In this document: positions 32,579 through 41,016 of the stretch, one piece after another
Layout of the letters: every line of letters begins with the position of its first letter
Numbering within the stretch: position 1 is the first letter of the stretch
Origin: DASQHW01 sp038209365
GTDB taxonomy: Bacteria; Actinomycetota; Acidimicrobiia; IMCC26256; PALSA-610
Direction of reading: 5' to 3'
Length of the DNA stretch: 64,000 bases
NCBI GenBank assembly: GCA_038209365.1
Contig: JBBQXS010000020.1
Location: 5,596 to 69,595, forward strand
Notes under the pieces: model-generated
What the model saw: the letters and a program-made list of their open reading frames with translations, nothing else
What the model was told of the DNA's origin: nothing
Database searches by the model: none
Made by a program: the position numbers and the translations under genes

Positions 32579-34897
32579 ATGGACGTGAACTCGCGGCGCA
32601 CACTCCCGCACATGTCCCACTGGGGCGCGTTCCGCGTCACGGTCGACGGCGACAACATCGTCGGCGTCGAGGGCCATCCCGACGACCCTGCGCCTTCACC
32701 GCTGCTCGGCAACTACATCGACGGCATCCGCAACGACGCCCGCGTCACGAAGCCGGCGATCCGCCGAGGCTGGCTCGAGCGGGGACCGGGGCCCGACGAT
32801 CGCCGCGGCGCCGACGAGTTCGTCGAGGTGGAGTGGGACGAAGCGATCGACGTCGTCGCCGCCGAGCTCCGGCGGGTGCGCGCCGAGCACGGCAACGAGG
32901 CCATCTTCGGCGGTTCCTATGGATGGGCCAGCGCCGGTCGCTTCCACCACGCGCAGAGCCAGCTACACCGCTTCCTGAACTGCGTCGGCGGCTACACCGC
33001 GTCGGTCAACAGCTACTCGCTGGGCGCGACCGAAGTGATCCTTCCCCACGTCGTCGGCGACGCCGCCGACGTGTTGCGCCGGGCGACCACCTGGAAGGCG
33101 ATCCTCGAGCACACCGAGCTCGTCGTCGCCTTCGGGGGCATGAACGTGAAGAACGCGTTCGTGAGCCCGGGCGGCGTGACGCGGCACACGCTCCCACCGA
33201 GCCTTGCGGAAGCAGGACGCCGAGGGCTCGCTTTCGAGTTGTTCAGCCCGCTGCGTAGCGACCTCAATCCCGACGTGCGCGCGGCGTGGCACCCGATCGT
33301 GCCCGGTACCGACACCGCGGTGATGCTCGCACTCGCGCACGCGCTGATCAGCGGCGGCCTCCACGATCCGACGTTCCTCGAGAGGTACTGCGTCGGCGGC
33401 GACCGGTTGATCGCATACGTCACGGGCGAAGAAGACGGAGTCCCGAAGGATCCGGCGTGGGCGGAACAGATCTCCGGCATCTCGGCCGAGACGATTCGCG
33501 AGATCGCGCACCGCATGGCCGAGCACCGCACGCTCGTGACGGTGAGCTGGGCCCTCCAGCGCACGCGTCATGGTGAACAACCGGTGTGGATGGGCCTCGC
33601 ACTCGCGTCGCTGCTCGGGCAGATCGGCCTGCCGGGCGGTGGGTTCGGCCACGGCTACGGCTCGATGGCCGACGTCGGCGCGCCGCGCGTGCCGTATTCC
33701 CTGCCCGTTTTTCCCCAGGGGCGCAACCTCGTCGACACGTTCATTCCCGTCGCGCAGATCAGCGCGCTGCTCGAGAATCCCGGCGGCACGCTCGAGTACA
33801 ACGGCCGCCGGCTACGGCTGCCGGACATCCGTCTCGTGTACTGGGCCGGCGGTAACCCGTTCCACCATCACCAGGACCTCAATCGGTTGCGGCGCGCGCT
33901 CGCCCGCCCCGACACCGTCGTCGTGCACGAGCCGTTCTGGACGGCGACCGCGCGCCACGCGGACATCGTGCTGCCGACGACGACGACCCTGGAGCGCGAT
34001 GACGTGGGCGCCGGGCGCAACGACGGCTACGTGATCGCCATGCCGCGTGCCCTGCCGCCGTTCGGTGAAGCGCGCGACGACTACGAGGCATTCGCGGAGC
34101 TCGCCAAACGCCTCGATGTCTACGACGACTTCACCGAAGGACGCACGGCGCGCGACTGGGTGGAACACATCTACGAGCGCTTCCGGGAGCGCGTCGGCGA
34201 ACGCGGCGTCATCGCACCGCAATTCGACGAATTCTGGGACATCGGCGAGGCCCGCTTGCCGGCGAGCTCGGACGACCACACGCTCTTCGACCGCTTCCGC
34301 GCCGACCCGGACGAGCACAAGCTGAAGACGCCCAGCGGACGGATCGAGCTCTTCTCCGCGACCATCGACGGGTTCGGTTACGACGATTGCCCCGGCCACG
34401 CCGTCTGGCTCGAACCCGAGGAATGGCTCGGCGGTACGCGGGCGGCGAGCTTCCCGTTGCACCTCATCGCCAACCAACCGGCGTCGCGCCTGCACGGGCA
34501 GCTCGACGCCGGCGCGTACAGCCGCGCGTCGAAGGTCGCCGGACGAGAACCGATTCGCATGCACCCCGAGGACGCTGCCGCACGCGGGATCGCCGACGGC
34601 GACATCGTGCGCGTGTTCAACGACCGGGGCGCGTGCCTCGCCGGCGCAGTCGTGACGCCGGACGTGCGACCCCGCGTCGTGAACCTTTCCACCGGCGCCT
34701 GGTACGACCCGGTCGATCCGTCGGTCGCCGGTTCGTTGTGCGCGCACGGCAACCCGAACGTCCTGACCGAAGATCGAGGCTCCTCGCGTCTCGCGCAAGG
34801 CTCGACCGGCCAGCACGTGCTCGTCGAGGTCGAACGTTACGAGGGTGAGCCGCCGCCCGTCCGCGCCCACCACCCTCCGGTCATCAGGGAACCGTGA
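32579..34897 (+). CDS. Molybdopterin-dependent S-/N-oxide reductase (BisC/TorA/DMSO-reductase type)
   Basis: 772 residues. Bis-MGD enzyme of the DMSO/TMAO/biotin-sulfoxide reductase clade: GGSYGWASAGRFHHAQSQL, then YSLGA (the Ser is the expected Mo ligand), PGTDTAVMLALAHAL, GLPGGGFGHGYGS, WAGGNPFHHHQDLNR, and the C-terminal MGD domain with LIANQPASRLHGQLD. There is no [4Fe-4S] Cys cluster and no Tat signal, so it is probably cytosolic like BisC and would reduce sulfoxides or N-oxides with a soluble donor. The last 14 bases overlap the convergent acyl-CoA dehydrogenase gene. Confidence 0.92.
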   Translation: MDVNSRRTLPHMSHWGAFRVTVDGDNIVGVEGHPDDPAPSPLLGNYIDGIRNDARVTKPAIRRGWLERGPGPDDRRGADEFVEVEWDEAIDVVAAELRRVRAEHGNEAIFGGSYGWASAGRFHHAQSQLHRFLNCVGGYTASVNSYSLGATEVILPHVVGDAADVLRRATTWKAILEHTELVVAFGGMNVKNAFVSPGGVTRHTLPPSLAEAGRRGLAFELFSPLRSDLNPDVRAAWHPIVPGTDTAVMLALAHALISGGLHDPTFLERYCVGGDRLIAYVTGEEDGVPKDPAWAEQISGISAETIREIAHRMAEHRTLVTVSWALQRTRHGEQPVWMGLALASLLGQIGLPGGGFGHGYGSMADVGAPRVPYSLPVFPQGRNLVDTFIPVAQISALLENPGGTLEYNGRRLRLPDIRLVYWAGGNPFHHHQDLNRLRRALARPDTVVVHEPFWTATARHADIVLPTTTTLERDDVGAGRNDGYVIAMPRALPPFGEARDDYEAFAELAKRLDVYDDFTEGRTARDWVEHIYERFRERVGERGVIAPQFDEFWDIGEARLPASSDDHTLFDRFRADPDEHKLKTPSGRIELFSATIDGFGYDDCPGHAVWLEPEEWLGGTRAASFPLHLIANQPASRLHGQLDAGAYSRASKVAGREPIRMHPEDAAARGIADGDIVRVFNDRGACLAGAVVTPDVRPRVVNLSTGAWYDPVDPSVAGSLCAHGNPNVLTEDRGSSRLAQGSTGQHVLVEVERYEGEPPPVRAHHPPVIREP

Positions 34898-36155
34898 CGC
34901 CCTTCGGTGCTTGCTGTTTCATGAAGCCGAAGAGGTAACCGGCGACCCGCCGCATCTGGATCTCTTCGCTGCCTTCGGTGATCCGGTACCGGCGGTGATG
35001 CCGGTAGATGTGCTCGAACGGCATGTGCCGCGAGTAACCGAGGCCACCGTGCACCTGCATGGCACGATCGGCCGCTTCGCAGCACAACCGGTTCGCCCAG
35101 TAATTGCACATCGAGACCTTGTCCGACACCGAGAACGCGCCGTGGGTGTCCATTGCCCACGCGGTCTTGTGGATCAACGCCCGCAGCATCTCGCATTGCG
35201 TGTGCAGTTCGACGAGCGGGAACTGGATCGCCTGGTTCGTGGCCAACGGCTTCCCGAACGGCGCTCTCACCTTCGCGTACTCCACGGCCTGGTCGACGCA
35301 GTACTGCGCGGCTCCGAGACTCGAGGCCGCCTGGCGGATGCGATTCTCGTTGAAGAAATGCTGCACGACCTGGAGACCTCGGCCCTCGCCACCGAAGATC
35401 GCGCTGTGGGGCACCCGGACGTCGGTGAGGCGAATGTGCGCATGGTCGGTCGGCATGTTGAAGGTCCACAGGAACTCGACGATCTCGAAGCCCGGGCTCT
35501 TCGTAGGGACGAGGAACGCGGTGATGCCGTGTCCGTCGCCCGCCGAGCCGCTGGTACGCGCCATGATCATGTCGTACTGCGCGGCGTGGATGCCGGTGTT
35601 CCACGTCTTCTCGCCGTTGATGATCCATTCGTCGCCGTCCCGGACCGCCGTGGTCTCCATGTGCGTTGCGTCGGAGCCGTGCGCCGGCTCGGTGATGCCG
35701 AATGCGAAGCCCCGCCGGCCCTCGGCGAGATCGTCGATCCAGTCGCGCTTCTGCTCCTCCGTGCCGTAGTTGATCATCAGCAGCAGTCCCACGTTGTTCC
35801 CGACGATCGCGTGCTCGTTCTGCAGGTCGCAGTGCAAGCCGAGCCCCTTGTGCGCGAGGTGTTCGCGGATCACGGCCATGCCGAGGTTGGTGCCGTCCTT
35901 GCCGCCGTACTCCTTCGGGAACGGGTAGCGGTAGTGCCCGGCCGCGTCGGCGCGGCGGCGGGCCTCGCGCAGGAGCGCCTCCCACTCATGATTGGGGAGA
36001 CCACCACGATCCCAATCGGTACGCGCGTCTTCTCGCCGTTGGTCGAAGAAGCGAACGTTGTCGTCGGCCTGCTCGAGCGGCGTGATCTCGCGCTCGATGA
36101 AGCCGTCCAGCTCCACGAGATAGTCCCGCAGTTCCTGGGGAAGCTCGAAGTCCAT
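34884..36155 (-). CDS. Acyl-CoA dehydrogenase
   Basis: 423 residues from ATG 36155; an in-frame extension to 37160 is rejected because it overlaps two other genes. FAD-binding FGITEPAHGSDATHM (152-166), WIINGEKTWNTG, RAPFGKPLATNQAIQF, QVHGGLGYSRHMP and ITEGSEEIQMRRVAG at the C-terminus. The catalytic Glu of straight-chain enzymes is in the EGSEEIQ region. Probably long- or branched-chain acyl-CoA oxidation. Divergent from a PNPOx-like gene, with back-to-back leaderless hexamers in the 36-base gap. Confidence 0.93.
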   Translation of the reverse strand: MDFELPQELRDYLVELDGFIEREITPLEQADDNVRFFDQRREDARTDWDRGGLPNHEWEALLREARRRADAAGHYRYPFPKEYGGKDGTNLGMAVIREHLAHKGLGLHCDLQNEHAIVGNNVGLLLMINYGTEEQKRDWIDDLAEGRRGFAFGITEPAHGSDATHMETTAVRDGDEWIINGEKTWNTGIHAAQYDMIMARTSGSAGDGHGITAFLVPTKSPGFEIVEFLWTFNMPTDHAHIRLTDVRVPHSAIFGGEGRGLQVVQHFFNENRIRQAASSLGAAQYCVDQAVEYAKVRAPFGKPLATNQAIQFPLVELHTQCEMLRALIHKTAWAMDTHGAFSVSDKVSMCNYWANRLCCEAADRAMQVHGGLGYSRHMPFEHIYRHHRRYRITEGSEEIQMRRVAGYLFGFMKQQAPKGVTVP

Positions 36156-36162
36156 GCGGGAG

Positions 36163-36168
36163 AACCTA
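36163..36168 (-). promoter_or_regulatory. Leaderless -10 hexamer for the acyl-CoA dehydrogenase gene
   Basis: TAGGTT on the minus strand ends 7 bases before ATG 36155. Confidence 0.5.
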
Positions 36169-36177
36169 GCGATGGCG

Positions 36178-36183
36178 TAGCGT
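36178..36183 (+). promoter_or_regulatory. Leaderless -10 hexamer for the PNPOx-like gene
   Basis: TAGCGT ends 8 bases before ATG 36192; nine bases separate it from the opposing hexamer, so the two polymerases cannot bind simultaneously. Confidence 0.4.
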
Positions 36184-36191
36184 CCACGCGC

Positions 36192-36656
36192 ATGGACGTC
36201 GCCTCCTTCGAGGAGATCGCGACGGAGTTCCGCCGCCGGATCGAACGCACGATCTGGTGCACGATGACGACCGTCGACACACGGGGTCGGCCACGCGGTC
36301 GACTCGTGCATCCCGTATGGGAAGAGCCGACCGGCTGGCTCGCGACCTTTCGGCGCTCGTTCAAGGCCAAGCACCTGGACGCGAACCCGTGGGTCTCGCT
36401 CGCGTTCTGGGACCAGGACCAAGAACAGGTCTATGTCGACGCGCGCGCGTCGTGGGTCGACGATGACGCGACAAGAGCGCGATTGTGGGACCTGTATTCG
36501 ACCAAGCCCGAGGGCTATCCACTGAAGGAGTTCTGGAAGGGTATCGACGACCCGAACTACGGCCTGTTGCGGCTCGACCCGTGGCGGATCGAGCTGTGGT
36601 CGGTCAAAGGGTTGTTTGCACGCACGCCGCCGCAGGTGTGGCGGAGCGGGGACTAG
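36192..36656 (+). CDS. Pyridoxamine-5'-phosphate-oxidase-like split-barrel flavoprotein
   Basis: 154 residues. Split-barrel FMN fold: TIWCTMTTVDTRGRPRGRLV, PTGWLATFRRSFKAKHL and NPWVSLAFWDQDQEQVYVD. Closest in style to mycobacterial FDOR-B / PPOX-class proteins that reduce F420-dependent or heme-like substrates or bind FMN. Not true PdxH (too short; missing the C-terminal PLP site). Substrate unknown. Confidence 0.82.
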   Translation: MDVASFEEIATEFRRRIERTIWCTMTTVDTRGRPRGRLVHPVWEEPTGWLATFRRSFKAKHLDANPWVSLAFWDQDQEQVYVDARASWVDDDATRARLWDLYSTKPEGYPLKEFWKGIDDPNYGLLRLDPWRIELWSVKGLFARTPPQVWRSGD

Positions 36657-36783
36657 GCGGCCCGGCGCTCGACGAGGCGGCAGACGACAATTCCTGGCGA
36701 CGCGGTCGGTCGCTGCACCGCTCGCGGGGTGACGGGAAGGCAACGCGCGCCTATCTTCGCGATGACGCGACAAGGAGGCCTGC

Positions 36784-37467
36784 GTGTTCGGTCGACGATG
36801 GGGCGCCAGGGCCGAGGCGCTGAGAGAAGAAGTCCGCGCCAAGTTGGCGTCGCATGCGCATGAGCGCGCGCTGCTCGCAGATGCGATTGCCAAGCTGGAA
36901 TCGACGCTCGCGGCCGAGGTCGAGCAGCGCGCCGTTTTCCGGTCGTCGACCGAGGCCGCGGCGAACACCTTGCGGGACTCGGTCAACGACAATGCCACCG
37001 ACCTCGCCAGAGCCGTCGAGGCCGTCGGACGTATGTGTGCGATGCTCGCCGATCGCATCGATACCGAACGAGACGAACGGCGCGCGCTCGTCGAGGCGGT
37101 CAGCGCGCTCGCCCGGCGAGCGTTGGAATCGCCGTCGACGATCGAGCCCGACGTGAACAAGCCCCGGCTCCTCGGTGGCAGTGTCTATTCGTCGCCGCCG
37201 TCTCCCGAGGGCGAGGTCGTGGAGGCCAATGGTCGAGATCACATGTCTCGGCTCGATGTGGGCGCCGCGGTGCGCTACCGGTTCGGTGACAGCTGGATCG
37301 ATGGCCTGGAGGTCTGCGAGGTCGTCGGCGACGGGGCCGACGTGCGCTACCGGCTCTGGCGCGCGGTTGATGAATACGTGCTTCCCGCGCAGTTCGACCG
37401 GCGCGACCTCGAGGCTGCCGGAGATGTCTCACCCCCCGGCGCCCGAGGGCGATGGTGGCAATCCTGA
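36784..37467 (+). CDS. Coiled-coil protein of unknown function
   Basis: 227 residues from GTG 36784, five bases after AAGGAGG. Residues ~5-110 are strongly helical and charged (repeated AL/EE/RAL heptads), predicted coiled coil. The C-terminal ~90 residues form a small beta domain (VGAAVRYRFGDSWIDGLEVCEV, then DVRYRLWRAVDEYVLPAQF) seen in mycobacterial conserved hypotheticals. It overlaps the start of the sthA gene by 16 bases. I do not recognise the family by name. Confidence 0.72.
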   Translation: MFGRRWGARAEALREEVRAKLASHAHERALLADAIAKLESTLAAEVEQRAVFRSSTEAAANTLRDSVNDNATDLARAVEAVGRMCAMLADRIDTERDERRALVEAVSALARRALESPSTIEPDVNKPRLLGGSVYSSPPSPEGEVVEANGRDHMSRLDVGAAVRYRFGDSWIDGLEVCEVVGDGADVRYRLWRAVDEYVLPAQFDRRDLEAAGDVSPPGARGRWWQS

Positions 37468-38870
37468 GCCCTGACCATTTCGACATGGTGGTCATCGGGG
37501 CGGGGCCGGCCGGCGAGAAGGGCGCGGCGCAGGCGGCGTACTTCGGCAAACGGGTCGCGATCGTCGAGCGCGACGCCCGCGCCGGCGGCGCGGCGGCCAT
37601 CAACGCGTGGGTTCCGTCGAAGACGCTCCGCGAAGCCGCGTTGTATCTGACCGGCTTCCGCCACCGTGACGTGTACGAAGGCCTGAGCCTCGACCTCGAC
37701 CCGACGTTTGCGGTCAGCCGCCTCCGGGCGCGTTCGAATCGGGTGGTGGACACCGTCACGAGCGAGGTTCGGTCGAACATCGACGCCCACGCCATCGAGT
37801 TCGTGCAGGGAGACGCCCGGCTCGGGCCCGAGCGCACCGTCCACGTGAGCGTCGCGAACGTCGCGCCGCGCACGCTGCAGGCCGGGGCAATTCTCATCGG
37901 TACGGGGTCTCGCCCGTTCCACCCGCCCGAGATCGACTTCGACGATCCCGACATCCTCGACTCGGCGACGATCCTCGATCTCGAACGACCGGTTCGGAGC
38001 CTCGTGATCCTCGGCGGCGGCGCCGTGGGCTGCGAGTACGCATCGATCTTCTGTGCGCTCGGAGCGAGTGTCACGTTGCTCGACAGCCGGTCGCGCCTCG
38101 TTCCCGTGATGGACCACGACGTGTCGGATGGGCTCGCGGCCGCACTCCGCGACGCCGGCGTACGGGTGGTGCTCGAAGCCGGACGCGCCGACGTCCGGCG
38201 CGACCACGGTGGACTCGCGGTGGAGATCGCGGGTCACGACGTGCTCCGCCCCGAGAAGCTGCTCTTTGCCGCGGGTCGTGCCGGCAACACCGAGAGCCTC
38301 GGACTCGAAGCGGCGGGCGTCGAGAGCGACGGCTACGGACGCATCAAGGTCGACGACTGCTATCGCACGAGCGCGGCGGGCATCTACGCAGCGGGCGACG
38401 TGATCGGTCCTCCCGCACTCGCGTCCGTATCGATGGAACAAGCGAGAGTCGCGGCCTGTCACGCGTTCGACATCCCGTTCAAGCAAATGGTCGACCCGGT
38501 CACGCCGATGGGGGTGTACTCGATCCCGGAAGCTGCCGGCGTCGGGCGCACCGAACGGCAAGCGAACGCGGACGGTATCGACTTCGAAATCGGCGTCGCG
38601 CGGTTCGCCCGCAACAGTCGATCGCTGATCTCGGGGACCACCGACGGATTCGTCAAGCTCGTGTTCCGGCGGGACGATCGCCGGCTGCTCGGAGTGCACG
38701 TGCTCGGCGACTCGGCCACCGAGCTGATCCATCATGGTCAGACGGTCCTGCACTTCGAGGGCACGATCGACTACTTCATCCGAGCCGTGTACAACGTGCC
38801 CACGTTGACCGAGGCGTACAAGTACGCCGCATACGACGGGCTGCAGCGACTAGCAGGACGTCAGCCGTAG
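37452..38870 (+). CDS. sthA: Soluble pyridine nucleotide transhydrogenase
   Basis: 472 residues. FAD-dependent two-dinucleotide-binding-domain oxidoreductase: GAGPAGEKGAAQAAYFGKRV, GTGSRPFHPPEIDFDDPDIL, GGGAVGCEYASIF (NAD(P) site), AAGDVIGPPALASVSMEQ and C-terminal dimer domain VYSIPEAAGVGRTE, HHGQTVL and YNVPTLTEAYKYAAYDGL. These are SthA-specific rather than lipoamide-dehydrogenase features. The redox-active Cys pair is absent (GGAAAINAWVPSKTLRE), consistent with direct hydride exchange between NADPH and NAD. It would balance reducing power for the many oxygenases nearby. Confidence 0.92.
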   Translation: MVAILSPDHFDMVVIGAGPAGEKGAAQAAYFGKRVAIVERDARAGGAAAINAWVPSKTLREAALYLTGFRHRDVYEGLSLDLDPTFAVSRLRARSNRVVDTVTSEVRSNIDAHAIEFVQGDARLGPERTVHVSVANVAPRTLQAGAILIGTGSRPFHPPEIDFDDPDILDSATILDLERPVRSLVILGGGAVGCEYASIFCALGASVTLLDSRSRLVPVMDHDVSDGLAAALRDAGVRVVLEAGRADVRRDHGGLAVEIAGHDVLRPEKLLFAAGRAGNTESLGLEAAGVESDGYGRIKVDDCYRTSAAGIYAAGDVIGPPALASVSMEQARVAACHAFDIPFKQMVDPVTPMGVYSIPEAAGVGRTERQANADGIDFEIGVARFARNSRSLISGTTDGFVKLVFRRDDRRLLGVHVLGDSATELIHHGQTVLHFEGTIDYFIRAVYNVPTLTEAYKYAAYDGLQRLAGRQP

Positions 38871-39823
38871 ATGGCGGCGAGCGCACGGGCGGTCGCGGCC
38901 ATGCGGGAGCGAAGCGAGCCCGGGGCGAGGATCTCGACGTCGGCCCCCAGGCGCATCAGGTCGAGATACGCGTCGTCGAGACTCTCGAATGCGAGCGTGC
39001 AGCGCGTCCAGCCGTCCGGCAGCACAGCATGGGCCTTGATCGCGCGCCCGGAGGTACGCGTCATCCACTCCAACTCCTCGAAACCGTGCGTCGACACGCG
39101 CGCCTCGACGTCCACCGGAGGCAGCAGCGATTCGTAACCCGCGACCGACGCGTTCCAGTGCTCGGCAAGGTCGAATCCGGCGGGCCGTTCGAAGCGTTCG
39201 TCGAGCGGGCGGACGTCGTGCACGCGCGAGACCCGATAGGTTCGCATCGCGCCTTGGCGGCGCGCGACGAGATACCACACACCGGCCTTGTTCACGAGCC
39301 CGAACGGATCCAGCGTGCGCGGTGCAGGTTCGTCGGCGCCGGGATGGCGATACCGGATGTCGACCCGACGGTCGTCCCACACCGCGGCCGCCAAGCCCGC
39401 GAGGTGAGGCTCGCTTCGCGTCGCGCGGAACCACGTCGGCGCGTCGAAATGGAAACGCTGACGGGCCGACGCGGCGCGATCGGCAAGGTCCTTCGGCAAC
39501 GCGGCGAGCAGCTTGAGCTGCGCGGCGCCGAGCACGGTGCCCAAGCCGAGCTCGCCCACGGGACCGGTCATGCCCGTGGCGAACAGCGCCTCGGCCTCCT
39601 TGGAGGTCAGGCCGGTGAGGCGCGTCCGGTAGCCGCCGACGAGCTGGCATCCGCCGTTGCGGCCGGGCTCCGCGTACACCGGCACCCCGGCCGCACTCAG
39701 CGCTTCGAGGTCGCGGTAGATCGTGCGGACCGACACCTCGAGCGCCTCCGCCAGCTCACTTGCGGTGAGGCGGCCCCGGTGCTGCAACAACAGCAGGAGC
39801 GAGACCAGACGGCTGGCACGCAC
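38861..39823 (-). CDS. YafY/PafC-type transcriptional regulator with WYL domain
   Basis: 320 residues from GTG 39823. N-terminal HTH_11 (LTASELAEALEVSVRTIYRDLEAL), a central WYL ligand-sensing domain (DIRYRHPGAD, then WYLVARRQGAMRTYRVSRV), and WCX C-terminal extension. WYL proteins bind nucleic-acid or small-molecule ligands. An 11-bp-arm palindrome lies directly upstream at the expected operator position, suggesting autoregulation. Convergent with sthA (10-base overlap). Confidence 0.93.
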   Translation of the reverse strand: MRASRLVSLLLLLQHRGRLTASELAEALEVSVRTIYRDLEALSAAGVPVYAEPGRNGGCQLVGGYRTRLTGLTSKEAEALFATGMTGPVGELGLGTVLGAAQLKLLAALPKDLADRAASARQRFHFDAPTWFRATRSEPHLAGLAAAVWDDRRVDIRYRHPGADEPAPRTLDPFGLVNKAGVWYLVARRQGAMRTYRVSRVHDVRPLDERFERPAGFDLAEHWNASVAGYESLLPPVDVEARVSTHGFEELEWMTRTSGRAIKAHAVLPDGWTRCTLAFESLDDAYLDLMRLGADVEILAPGSLRSRMAATARALAAIYG

Positions 39824-39830
39824 GGTGCGA

Positions 39831-39836
39831 AAACTA
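39831..39836 (-). promoter_or_regulatory. Leaderless -10 hexamer for the WYL-regulator gene
   Basis: TAGTTT on the minus strand ends 7 bases before GTG 39823; the palindrome operator covers the matching -35 zone. Confidence 0.5.
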
Positions 39837-39841
39837 GTCGT

Positions 39842-39868
39842 ATTCCCTGACAGGAGGTGTCAGGGAAT
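39842..39868. promoter_or_regulatory. WYL operator: perfect 11-bp-arm palindrome
   Basis: ATTCCCTGACA (39842-39852) and TGTCAGGGAAT (39858-39868) are exact reverse complements around GGAGG. It spans roughly -19 to -45 relative to the WYL start and lies about 64 bases before the rightward small gene, so one site could serve both directions. TGACA-N5-TGTCA cores are typical of regulator operators; that this WYL protein binds it is inferred from position. Confidence 0.7.
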
Positions 39869-39931
39869 CGGCGTACTGTAGGCGAAACGACAACCGTGTA
39901 ACCACAGGCGTGGGATCCCCGGGGAGGGGCT

Positions 39932-40189
39932 ATGCATCCGGACATTCTTCTTCAGCTCGCGCGCGCCGAACTGCACAATCGGCTCGAGGAAGCAGACGGC
40001 CGGCGGCTCGCAGCCTCGGCCCGCCGGGACGCGGGTCCGGCTCGCCGGAGTCAGCGCTTGCGCGCCTTTCCGCCCTTGAAAAGCTCGCGCCAGCTCTTCT
40101 CGGAGAGCTCGACGTCGAACTTCCTGGCGGCGGCCCGGATGCGCTTCCACGCGCGGTCGCGTTCCGCGTCGGACACGCCTTCGACTTGA
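39932..40189 (+). CDS. Small MHP-type actinobacterial protein, probable
   Basis: 85 codons from ATG 39932, directly after GGGGAGGGGCT, a strong ribosome site. The first ~42 residues (MHPDILLQLARAELHNRLEE...) fit the small helical, Arg-rich proteins beginning MHP that are common in Actinobacteria, usually 40-60 residues long. The frame continues about 40 codons past the expected end, antisense to the DUF6582 gene, with no stop, so the C-terminal half may be spurious or the gene frame-shifted. It is divergent from the WYL gene, with the palindrome between them. Confidence 0.45.
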   Translation: MHPDILLQLARAELHNRLEEADGRRLAASARRDAGPARRSQRLRAFPPLKSSRQLFSESSTSNFLAAARMRFHARSRSASDTPST

Positions 40190-40311
40190 TCGAAGCGGGC
40201 GACCGCGTTGCGGACGTGCCTGGCGGCGGTCAACGGCTCCTTGCGCTCCTTCGGAAACGCGAACTGCGTCGCGACGTCCCGGCGCGAGAATCGCCCGGTG
40301 CATCGCGACAT
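40051..40311 (-). CDS. DUF6582 family protein
   Basis: 86 residues from ATG 40311. FAFPKERKEPLTAARHVRNAVARFDQVEGVSDAERD followed by a helix-rich Lys/Arg tail is the family pattern (FAFPK.RKEPL..A.HVRNALARF). Basic, possibly nucleic-acid-associated or phage-tail-like ancestry; function unknown. No other in-frame start exists, and the start overlaps the divergent oxygenase start by 14 bases. Confidence 0.78.
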   Translation of the reverse strand: MSRCTGRFSRRDVATQFAFPKERKEPLTAARHVRNAVARFDQVEGVSDAERDRAWKRIRAAARKFDVELSEKSWRELFKGGKARKR

Positions 40312-41011
40312 CGCTGACCGCCTCGCGCGCCTGCCGTGGCAGGTCATCCGGGACGCAGTCGACCGCGACGGCTTTGCCGTCACGACGTCTCCGATCCTCA
40401 CCGCGAACGAATGCGCGTCGCTCGTGAAGACCTTCGACGACGATGCGCACTTCCGGTCGACGATCGACATGGCACGTCACCGCTTCGGCCAGGGCTGCTA
40501 CCGCTACTACCGGTACCCGCTGCCGCCCATCGTGGACGATCTGCGGAACGCTGCCTATCCGTACGTCGCCGAGATCGCCAACCGATGGGCGAAACGGCTC
40601 GGCGAGCCATCGTTCCCGGGCACACACGCCGAGCTCGTGCGAATCTGCAACGAGCACGGCCAGTCGCGCCCGACGCCGCTCGTGCTGCGCTACCACGAGG
40701 GTGACTGGAACGCGCTCCATCAAGACGTCTACGGCGATGTCGTCTTCCCGGTCCAGCTCGCGGTCGCGTTGACGCGACCGGGCGTCGACTTCGGCGGTGG
40801 CGAGATGCTGTTCCTGGAGCAACGGCCGCGCGCACAGTCCCGTGGCCATGCGGTGCTTCCCGAGCGCGGCCACGGCGTCGTCTTCACCACGCGGTCCCGG
40901 CCGGTCAAGGGGACGCGTGGCACGTATCGCGTCGGATTGCGACACGGCACGAGCACCGTCACTCGCGGCGAACGGCTGACGCTCGGCATCATCTTCCACG
41001 ACGCCGCGTAG
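40298..41011 (+). CDS. 2OG-Fe(II) oxygenase family protein
   Basis: 237 residues from GTG 40298; an upstream ATG at 40208 exists but lies antisense inside DUF6582 and adds non-family residues. The active site is HQD in NALHQDVYGD, a distal HAVLP/RHG region (RSRGHAVLPERGHGVV; one supplies the third ligand) and a downstream Arg for 2OG (TYRVGLRHGTS). RFGQGCYRYYRYPLPP and EGDWNALHQD mark a bacterial prolyl-hydroxylase-like (PiuC/2OG-Fe(II)_Oxy-type) protein. The substrate is unknown; protein or nucleic acid demethylation is possible. Confidence 0.82.
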   Translation: MHRDIADRLARLPWQVIRDAVDRDGFAVTTSPILTANECASLVKTFDDDAHFRSTIDMARHRFGQGCYRYYRYPLPPIVDDLRNAAYPYVAEIANRWAKRLGEPSFPGTHAELVRICNEHGQSRPTPLVLRYHEGDWNALHQDVYGDVVFPVQLAVALTRPGVDFGGGEMLFLEQRPRAQSRGHAVLPERGHGVVFTTRSRPVKGTRGTYRVGLRHGTSTVTRGERLTLGIIFHDAA

Positions 41012-41016
41012 GGCGC

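Noticed and set aside
34845..36656. 603-codon frame on the plus strand covering the acyl-CoA dehydrogenase
   Set aside because: Shadow frame in high-GC DNA: low-complexity Arg/His/Val peptide, antisense to a clear acyl-CoA dehydrogenase; only its last 154 codons (PNPOx-like) are real.
36156..37160. N-terminal extension of the acyl-CoA dehydrogenase frame by 335 codons
   Set aside because: Overlaps the PNPOx-like and coiled-coil genes and lacks family residues; ATG 36155 gives the normal length and a -10 hexamer.
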